A DNA stretch of 10,743 nucleotides, taken from assembly GCA_016187325.1 (NCBI GenBank), contig JACPJY010000123.1:1-10743 (forward strand). The letters run 5' to 3'. The notes below the pieces were generated by a model, which was not told where the DNA came from, did no database searches, and saw only the letters and a list, made by a program, of their open reading frames with translations. Below, piece by piece: positions 5,718-10,743 of the stretch. The stretch's first letter is position 1; every line of letters starts with the position of its first letter. The translations under genes and the position numbers were made by a program. This DNA comes from Rhodospirillales bacterium (GTDB taxonomy: Bacteria; Pseudomonadota; Alphaproteobacteria; Rhodospirillales; Casp-alpha2).

Positions 5718-6728
5718 ATGACCACCGATCGCCCCGGCTTTCACGCTTACCGGAAAACGACCACCCGGCGCCGCGTCGTGGCCGGGCTGGCCGGCGCCGC
5801 GGCCGCCGCCGTGGCCGCGCCGGCGCTGGCGCAGTTCAGCTTCAGCTTCGGCGGCGGTGGCGACAAGTCCTCGACGCCGATGATCGACCTCAACAAGATA
5901 TTCGACATGTTCGGGGCCGTGACCTTGGGCGAGAAGGACGAAATCCTGCTCGGCAACCAGCTCTACGGCAAGCTGATCGACCGCAACGGCGGCGCCTATG
6001 CCAACCGCCGCGTGCAAAGCGCCACCCAGCGCTTCGCCGAGGACCTGCTGAAGACCACCAAGCGGCCGAACCTGCCGTGGGAAATCACCGTCGTCGACGA
6101 CAACACGATCAACGCCTGGGCGTTGCCGGGCGGCAAGATCGCCGTCAACAAGGGATTGCTCCGCTACGCCGCGGACGAGGCCGAGCTCGCCGCCGTGATC
6201 AGCCACGAGGTCGGACACGCCGAGCTGGCGCACGGCCTCGGCATGATGAAGACCGAGCGTTTCAGCGCCGGCTTCTCCGAGGTCGCGAAGGGAGCGCTGG
6301 CGGCGGCGCTGAAGGATTCAGGGGGCCTCGACAACAACCTGGTCGGCATGATGAGCGGCGTCGTCATGGGCATGGTGCAAACCGGCTATTCCCGCGAGTA
6401 CGAGGACGAAGCCGACCGCCATATCCTGAACGTGTTCGAGCAGACCGGTCACGACCCGGCGAAAGCGGCGAACTTCTTCAAGACGTTGCTGCAGGTGACA
6501 CCACCGAATACCGAGGGCACGACGTCCTTGTTCTCGACCCATCCGGGAACCAGGGAACGCATCGACAAGATCGAGACCGCGGCAAGGGGCAAGGCGAGCC
6601 CGGCGGCGGCGCCGCACGCCCAGGAATTCGCGGCCATCAAGCACACCTTCCCGACCCGCAGCCGGTTCCGTCGCGACGGCGGCGGTGGAACCTACACCAC
6701 CGCCGGTAAATCCGCCGCAAGCCAGTAG
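5718..6728 (+). CDS. M48-family zinc metalloprotease with a Tat-type signal peptide
   Basis: This 336-residue exported peptidase belongs to the M48 (BepA/LoiP-like) group. The N-terminus carries TTRRRVVAGL at about 14-23, a twin-arginine pattern, then an alanine-rich core and a cleavage site after PALA (about 35-38). Export of a folded, metal-loaded enzyme by Tat is therefore likely. The zinc site HEVGH is at 163-167, and the third ligand is probably Glu229 in the EDEAD block at 229-233. NAWALPGGKIAVNKGLL at 132-148 and STHPGTRERI at 273-282 are family landmarks. The C-terminus has a low-complexity stretch with four glycines (321-324). The gene starts 17 bases after the cyclase stop, so it belongs to the same operon. 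Its role may be to trim or clear envelope proteins linked to the cyclase signal, but this is inference. It converges on the stress protein gene, with 15 bases between the two stops. Confidence 0.88.
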   Translation: MTTDRPGFHAYRKTTTRRRVVAGLAGAAAAAVAAPALAQFSFSFGGGGDKSSTPMIDLNKIFDMFGAVTLGEKDEILLGNQLYGKLIDRNGGAYANRRVQSATQRFAEDLLKTTKRPNLPWEITVVDDNTINAWALPGGKIAVNKGLLRYAADEAELAAVISHEVGHAELAHGLGMMKTERFSAGFSEVAKGALAAALKDSGGLDNNLVGMMSGVVMGMVQTGYSREYEDEADRHILNVFEQTGHDPAKAANFFKTLLQVTPPNTEGTTSLFSTHPGTRERIDKIETAARGKASPAAAPHAQEFAAIKHTFPTRSRFRRDGGGGTYTTAGKSAASQ

Positions 6729-6743
6729 ACGTACCGTCGCCGC

Positions 6744-7577
6744 CTAATGCGACATCAGCACCGGCACCGTCATGTGGTTCAGGATATGGTCGGTGACGCC
6801 GCCCAGCACGATCTCGCGCCAGCGCGCATGGCCGTAAGCGCCCATGACGATCAGGTCGACGCCCTTGTCGGCGGCGCGGGACAGCAGCATGTCGCCGACC
6901 TCGAGATCACATTGCACATGGTCGGCTTCGGCCTTGACGCCGTGGCGGGCCAGGTGCGCCGCCATGTCGGCGCCCGGCAGATCGCCGATGCCACGCGTCG
7001 TGGTCATCGGGTTGACGACCATGACGGTAACCGCCTTCGCCGCCTTCAGGAACGGCATCGCGTCGTGGACGGCGCGGGTGGCGGTGGCGCTGGCGTCCCA
7101 GGCGATCATCACGTTGCGGCCGATCACCGGGTACTTGCCGACGTACGGCACCACGAGGGTCGGCCGGCCGCAGGTCATGATCACGTCGTCGGGCATGTTA
7201 CGGTCGCCGGGCAACAGAATGTCCTCGGGATTACCCTGCCCGACCACGACCAGGTCGAAATAGCGCGCCTGCAGGCTGATCACGTCCAGCGAGTCGCCCT
7301 CGATCGAGCGCCACTCGGTCTTGACACCGGACGATTCGGTGGCGGCCTTGAACGTCTTGGCGGCCTCGGACGCGATGCGTTTCAGATCCCTCGCTTGGGC
7401 CTCCAGGATCTCGGGGCTGATCTGCGCCTCCGCATATTGCGGAATGTAGGGCGTGGCGCGGACGAACAATCCGGTCAGCCGGGAGTCGAACGCCTTGGCC
7501 AGGTTGATCGCCGCGGCCAGGCGCGCCTTGCACGGCTCGAGCGTGTCGACGTGAACGAGGATGTCCTTGTAGGTCAT
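6744..7577 (-). CDS. Universal stress protein with two UspA domains
   Basis: This 277-residue cytoplasmic protein is made of two UspA-type alpha/beta nucleotide-binding domains. Domain 1 (about 1-145) opens with MTYKDILVHVD and contains DLVVVGQG near 107-114. Domain 2 (about 152-277) opens with GRNVMIAWDAS and ends VPVLMSH. Domain 2 has a near-complete ATP-binding signature: MGAYGHARWREIVLGGVT fits G-2x-G-9x-G, with Gly where Ser or Thr is usual. Domain 1 shows a weaker version. Tandem Usp proteins usually support survival under starvation, oxidative stress or low oxygen, with ATP binding and dimerisation. The ATG at 7577 is fixed by AAGGAGG six bases upstream; an earlier in-frame ATG at 7613 has no such site. 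It lies downstream of the lipid gene on the same strand but 184 bases away, with its own regulatory-looking region. Confidence 0.92.
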   Translation of the reverse strand: MTYKDILVHVDTLEPCKARLAAAINLAKAFDSRLTGLFVRATPYIPQYAEAQISPEILEAQARDLKRIASEAAKTFKAATESSGVKTEWRSIEGDSLDVISLQARYFDLVVVGQGNPEDILLPGDRNMPDDVIMTCGRPTLVVPYVGKYPVIGRNVMIAWDASATATRAVHDAMPFLKAAKAVTVMVVNPMTTTRGIGDLPGADMAAHLARHGVKAEADHVQCDLEVGDMLLSRAADKGVDLIVMGAYGHARWREIVLGGVTDHILNHMTVPVLMSH

Positions 7578-7583
7578 GGCTAG

Positions 7584-7590
7584 CCTCCTT
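7584..7590 (-). promoter_or_regulatory. Ribosome binding site of the universal stress protein gene
   Basis: Read on the - strand this is AAGGAGG, six bases before the ATG at 7577. It decides between that start and the earlier ATG at 7613, and suggests efficient translation. Confidence 0.75.
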
Positions 7591-7639
7591 TGCCGGCGAT
7601 CTAGCATGGCCATTGGAGCGCCATTCCGCCGATCGGCCC

Positions 7640-7653
7640 ATGACCGCGATCAA
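7640..7653 (-). promoter_or_regulatory. Partial FNR/FixK-like box upstream of the stress protein gene
   Basis: On the - strand the sequence is TTGATcgcgGTCAT, with a perfect left half and 3 of 5 matches in the right half to TTGAT-N4-ATCAA. It lies about 63-76 bases upstream of the start codon, compatible with an activator site near -41 of a start site around 7605. Low-oxygen control of usp genes by FNR-family regulators is known in other proteobacteria. The imperfect half-site keeps confidence low. Confidence 0.3.
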
Positions 7654-7689
7654 GCCGCTCGGCAGGCCCGGCGGCCTTCGATGTAGGTT

Positions 7690-7698
7690 TGTGGATAA
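7690..7698 (-). promoter_or_regulatory. Perfect DnaA box
   Basis: TGTGGATAA on the + strand is TTATCCACA on the - strand, identical to the high-affinity DnaA-box consensus. It overlaps the left end of a 14-bp palindrome and borders an AT-rich tract. Near-matches occur at 7722-7730 (TCATCCCCA on the - strand) and 7775-7783 (TTATCCCCA on the + strand). One perfect nonamer can occur by chance, so function is not established. Confidence 0.45.
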
Positions 7699-7709
7699 TT
7701 CGCGAATTA
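7696..7709. repeat. 14-bp perfect palindrome TAATTCGCGAATTA
   Basis: The 14 bases equal their own reverse complement. After one mismatch on each side, GG and CC also pair, so the symmetry covers 18 of 20 bases. It lies in the promoter region of the stress protein gene and shares three bases with the DnaA box. It could be a dimeric repressor operator; I cannot name the regulator. Confidence 0.55.
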
Positions 7710-7720
7710 CCCGGCTATGT

Positions 7721-7784
7721 CTGGGGATGATTTATTTTTATTTTTGAATAACAAGGACTTACTATGAGGATGATTTATCCCCAG
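7721..7784. repeat. Inverted 8-bp and direct 11-bp repeats around an AT-rich core
   Basis: CTGGGGAT at 7721-7728 and ATCCCCAG at 7777-7784 are exact inverted copies with 48 bases between. The 11-mer ggatgatttat occurs directly at 7725-7735 and 7768-7778. The core at about 7729-7762 is very AT-rich (tttatttttatttttgaata), in sharp contrast to the GC-rich surroundings. Both arms include DnaA-box-like nonamers. The right part lies inside the last codons of the lipid gene (GDKSSS and stop), so it also codes. No GC-rich hairpin with a T-run on the - strand was seen, so this is not an obvious terminator for that gene. Confidence 0.5.
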
Positions 7785-10713
7785 GCGGTCCCTGGCGGGC
7801 CTCCGCCGGGCCCCCGGGGGATGTTACCGGGCGCACCATCGGCAGTTCCTCGCGCCCGAGGTCCGGCTCGCCGACATGGGCGAGGATCGTAGCGCGCACC
7901 GCATCGCGCAGTCGCACCGCCCGCGACCAGGTGCTGGCCCCGGCTTCGCCTTCCGCCGCCGGCGGCGGGGCGACCGGTTTGCCGATGACCACGGTGATGG
8001 CGCCCGGGCGCGGGAACCACGAGCCGTCGCGCAGCATCGAGCGGGTGCCGCGGATCGCCACCGGCACTACCGGCGCTTCCGCTTCCACCGCCGTCACGAA
8101 AGCACCCATGTGGAACGGCAGCAGCCCGGGCATCCGCGTCAGCGTACCTTCGGCGAAGAACAGCGGTGAGCGGCCCACGCGGACGCGGCGCGACACCCGC
8201 TTGGCATCCTCGAGCCCTTTCTGGCGGTCGAACCGCTCGACGTATTCCGTCTCCATGCGGTCGAGGATGACGCGAACGAAGAAATTGTTCCTGAGCTCGA
8301 TCTTGGAAACGAAGCCGACCGGCCGCGGCAGTGCGGCGCCGAGCGCCATGAAATCCAGGTAGCTGGCGTGGTTGGAGACGAACACCGCCGCCTTCCCGGG
8401 CAGCGGCAGGTTGTCGGCACCCTCGACCGTGAACCGCGTCCCGGTCAGCCGCATCAGCAGCCGCGCGCCGGCGCCGAACAACGCCCACCGCCACGTGAGC
8501 GACGGCACCACCGGGGCGAGGCACCACAGCGTCGTTGCGATCACCGCGATCACGCCCCATGCGTAGACGGCGAACAATGCCGCGCCGGCGCCGCGTAGCG
8601 CGCGCCGCGCCTGCGGGACGATGGCGGCCAGCGCCATCCGCGTCACCTGCAGCCAGACGGCGCTTTGCGGCTTTCCGATCAGCCCGCGGTCGTAAAGCTC
8701 GCGACAGGCGGCGCGGCGGACCTTGCCGCTCGACGTCTTAAGCACGGTGCGCGGCGGCGCCAGCACCACGTCGTCGGGCGGCGCGCCCACCAGATCGACG
8801 GCGAGGGCGTTGATCTCGGCGCGCAGCCGTTCCAGATGCTCCGGCTGCCGCATGCGGGTCTCGGCCAGCACCACCAGCCGCTCGGTCCCCGATTCCGGAT
8901 CGGCGCTGCCGAACACCGCTACCGCGCCCTTGCGCAGGCCGTCGAGGTCGCCGACGGCGTCCTCGAATTCCACTGGATAGATGTTGCGGCCGGCGCGGAT
9001 GATGATGTCCTTCGAGCGGCCGGTGATGTGCACGTCGCCGCCGGCGATGTAGGCGAGGTCGCCGGAGTTCAACCACACGCCGTCGAACAACTCGGCCGTC
9101 GCCTGGGGATTGCGGAAATAGCCGCTGGTGGTCGACGGCCCGCGGAACTGCAGCCGGCCTTCCTGACGCTCCGGCAACTCGCGGCCGGCGCCGTCGACGA
9201 CGCGGATCTGATGGCCGCGCAGCGGCCGGCCGCAGGCGACGAAGGCGAGGGCGTGGGCGTCGGCCGGCTCGGCCAGGCCCGAGTTCATGAACACCTCACG
9301 CTTCACCCGGTCGACCAGCGGGCCGCGCCCCATTGGCGGGAATGCCAGGCCGACCGAGCACTCGGCGAGACCGTACACCGGCATTATCGCCTCGGCGCGG
9401 AAGCCATAGCGTCGGAAGCGCCGGGCGAAGCGCGTCAGCGTTTCCGGGTTGACCGCCTCGGCGCCGTTGAACGCGCGCCGCCACGTGCTCAGGTCCAGAC
9501 CCTCGATGTCGGCGTCGGCGACGCGGCGCAGACAGAACTCGTAGGCGAAGTTGGGGGCCGCCGAGAAGGTGCCGCGATGGCGATGGATTGCCCAAAGCCA
9601 TCGTTGCGGGCGCGATAGGAACGCCAGCGGCGACATGATCACTAGCGGGATGGCGTAATGCAGGTTGCCGAGCCACGCCCCGATCAGGCCCATGTCGTGA
9701 TACAACGGCAGCCAACTGACGAACACCTCGTCATTCTGCAAGTCCAGCGCGTCGCCCATGGCCCGGATGTTGGCCAGCAGGTTGGCGTGGGTCAGCACCA
9801 CGCCCTTCGGGTTGCCGGTGCTGCCCGAGGTATACTGCAGGAACGCGGTGTCGGTGGGCCGCACCGCGGGCGGGGTGAACGCGCCCCCGCGCGCCATCAA
9901 TTCCTCGACTGTCACCACTTCGTGGAGCGTCTCCGTCCGCGCCCTCAAGAACCCGCCGAGGCGCTTCGCCTCCGGCACGGTGATCATCATCCGGCCCTGG
10001 CAGTTGGCGACGATACCGGCGTGGCGGTTGAGGTGATCCTCGATCTGGGTCGGCCGCGCCGGCGGATAGATCGGCACCGGCACGCCGCCGGCGAGCAGGA
10101 TGCCGAAGAAGGTGAAGAAGTAGTCGCGCCCCGTCGGCAGCATGATGACCACCGACTGGCCGGGCTGGAAGTCGCCTTGTTGCAGGCCGCGCGCCACTTT
10201 CTCGGCACCTTCCTTCAGCGCCCTGAAAGTGATGGCGTCGCCGTCGCCGTCGTCACTGTAAAGCCGGATATGGAGGCGGTCGGGATGGGTCCGCACGTGC
10301 CAGTCGAGCACCTCGGTGAGGGTGCCGGCGGACAGCGGTATCGACGCGGCACCCGCCGGCTCCGCACGTTCGAGCCGGGTTTCCGCGATCGGGCGTGCCA
10401 CCGCCGCGGCGGTTGGGGCGCCGCCGCCGTGGGCCGCCGTTACCGCGCGCAGAAGGTCCCGCGGCGTGTCGACGGCGGCGAATGCCTGTTCCGGCAAGGT
10501 GATCGCGAACGCGCGCTCGATGCGCACCAGCAACTCGACCCGGCCGAGGCTGTCGAAGCCGAGCTCCTTGTCGAGCACGCTGTCGAGGCCGACCGACGCA
10601 TCGGCCAGGTGCGGATGCAGCTCGGCCGCCACCTCGCGCACCACCGCGAGCAACCGCGCCGCCATCTCGGCGGAGTCTCGGGTATGGTCGCCGTTGCTGA
10701 CGTGTTCGCTCAT
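7762..10713 (-). CDS. Fused acyl carrier protein - fatty-acyl-AMP ligase - PlsC-type acyltransferase
   Basis: This 983-residue protein joins three lipid modules. An acyl carrier domain (about 15-95) has the phosphopantetheine serine Ser55 in GFDSLGRVEL. An adenylation domain (about 128-680) has YTSGSTGNPKG at 294-304, LPLYHDMGLIG at 335-345, YGLAE at 447-451, GRSKD at 565-569 and catalytic Lys664 (SSGKVRR). The LPLYHDMGLIG block and SPLAFLSRP mark it as a fatty-acyl-AMP ligase, which loads ACP rather than CoA. A hydrophobic region (about 707-735) probably anchors it to the membrane. A PlsC acyltransferase (about 760-915) has HASYLD (His782, Asp787), EGTLTR at 855-860 and VPVAI at 883-887. The likely reaction is ATP-driven activation of a free fatty acid, transfer to the fused ACP, and esterification of a lysophospholipid or similar acceptor. 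E. coli Aas has ligase and acyltransferase in the opposite order and no ACP. The ATG at 10713 has GGAG nine bases upstream; a GTG at 10728 is less likely. Confidence 0.9.
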   Translation of the reverse strand: MSEHVSNGDHTRDSAEMAARLLAVVREVAAELHPHLADASVGLDSVLDKELGFDSLGRVELLVRIERAFAITLPEQAFAAVDTPRDLLRAVTAAHGGGAPTAAAVARPIAETRLERAEPAGAASIPLSAGTLTEVLDWHVRTHPDRLHIRLYSDDGDGDAITFRALKEGAEKVARGLQQGDFQPGQSVVIMLPTGRDYFFTFFGILLAGGVPVPIYPPARPTQIEDHLNRHAGIVANCQGRMMITVPEAKRLGGFLRARTETLHEVVTVEELMARGGAFTPPAVRPTDTAFLQYTSGSTGNPKGVVLTHANLLANIRAMGDALDLQNDEVFVSWLPLYHDMGLIGAWLGNLHYAIPLVIMSPLAFLSRPQRWLWAIHRHRGTFSAAPNFAYEFCLRRVADADIEGLDLSTWRRAFNGAEAVNPETLTRFARRFRRYGFRAEAIMPVYGLAECSVGLAFPPMGRGPLVDRVKREVFMNSGLAEPADAHALAFVACGRPLRGHQIRVVDGAGRELPERQEGRLQFRGPSTTSGYFRNPQATAELFDGVWLNSGDLAYIAGGDVHITGRSKDIIIRAGRNIYPVEFEDAVGDLDGLRKGAVAVFGSADPESGTERLVVLAETRMRQPEHLERLRAEINALAVDLVGAPPDDVVLAPPRTVLKTSSGKVRRAACRELYDRGLIGKPQSAVWLQVTRMALAAIVPQARRALRGAGAALFAVYAWGVIAVIATTLWCLAPVVPSLTWRWALFGAGARLLMRLTGTRFTVEGADNLPLPGKAAVFVSNHASYLDFMALGAALPRPVGFVSKIELRNNFFVRVILDRMETEYVERFDRQKGLEDAKRVSRRVRVGRSPLFFAEGTLTRMPGLLPFHMGAFVTAVEAEAPVVPVAIRGTRSMLRDGSWFPRPGAITVVIGKPVAPPPAAEGEAGASTWSRAVRLRDAVRATILAHVGEPDLGREELPMVRPVTSPGGPAEARQGPPGDKSSS

Positions 10714-10722
10714 CGTCGCCGG

Positions 10723-10726
10723 CTCC
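10723..10726 (-). promoter_or_regulatory. Ribosome binding site for the ACP-ligase-acyltransferase gene
   Basis: GGAG on the - strand is nine bases before the ATG at 10713 and favours it over the GTG at 10728, which would overlap this site. The window ends 30 bases upstream of the ATG, so the promoter is not visible. Confidence 0.5.
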
Positions 10727-10743
10727 ACTCTTCGAAGATAGAA

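Noticed and set aside
6729..6743. Possible bidirectional terminator between the converging protease and stress genes
   Set aside because: Only 15 bases, with no stem longer than three pairs.
6747..7583. A 278-codon + strand frame covering the whole universal stress gene
   Set aside because: It is an antisense shadow rich in His, Asp and Gly, with no supporting ribosome binding site or family.
7710..7740. CCCGG...CTGGG hairpin followed by a T-rich tract on the + strand, like an intrinsic terminator
   Set aside because: The stem is only five pairs with one G-T, the T-run does not follow directly, and no + strand gene ends upstream that would need it.
7690..7784. Chromosomal replication origin (oriC)
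   Set aside because: Only one perfect DnaA box, a very short region partly inside a coding end, and no typical origin neighbours. Kept only as a DnaA-box cluster.
8665..9618. A 317-codon + strand frame within the ligase gene
   Set aside because: Antisense to the conserved adenylation domain, with no recognisable fold signature.
10729..10738. TCTTCGAAGA, a 10-bp perfect palindrome upstream of the lipid gene
   Set aside because: Short enough to occur by chance and cut off from context by the window end.

Overview
This is a GC-rich bacterial chromosomal window (roughly 65-70% G+C in most of it). It has tightly packed operons and an alphaproteobacterial flavour: DppB/DppC-type permeases, a CHASE2 adenylate cyclase next to an exported FecR-like protein and an M48 protease, and a tandem-domain UspA protein ending in LMSH. 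A member of the Rhodospirillales or a relative is my best guess. That is inference from gene style, not from a phylogenetic marker.

Layout. (1) 1-2024, + strand: the tail of a probable GNAT acetyltransferase, then two overlapping inner-membrane permease subunits of a peptide/nickel-type ABC importer. No ATPase or solute-binding gene is visible here. (2) About 2016-2760: a small islet of lower GC. It carries an orphan ribbon-helix-helix antitoxin-like gene on the - strand and, divergently, a 62-codon unknown gene with a very strong ribosome binding site. The islet is bracketed by an exact 20-bp direct repeat. One copy lies in the 3' end of the permease gene and the other in the 3' end of the small gene, both in the same reading frame. 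This looks like an insertion, or a duplication, at the permease 3' end. (3) 2848-6728, + strand: a three-gene operon with gaps of only 17-18 bases. It encodes a secreted FecR-like protein, a membrane CHASE2-class III nucleotide cyclase (TTG start) and a Tat-exported M48 zinc protease. I read it as an envelope-sensing and cyclic-nucleotide signalling cassette. (4) 6744-7577, - strand: a tandem UspA universal stress protein, convergent with the protease gene. (5) 7578-7761: a 184-base intergenic region with an AT-rich core. It holds a perfect DnaA box, two near-matches, a 14-bp perfect palindrome, 8-bp inverted and 11-bp direct repeats, and a partial FNR/FixK-like box upstream of the stress gene. 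(6) 7762-10713, - strand: one 983-residue polypeptide fusing an acyl carrier protein, a fatty-acyl-AMP ligase and a membrane-anchored PlsC-type acyltransferase. It appears able to activate a fatty acid, carry it and transfer it to a glycerolipid acceptor within one chain.

The points most worth a second look are the ACP-FAAL-PlsC fusion, the secreted FecR/CHASE2 cyclase/M48 operon (with a serine where adenylate cyclases carry the adenine-selecting lysine), the direct-repeat-bounded islet, and the DnaA-box cluster in a place not expected to be an origin.
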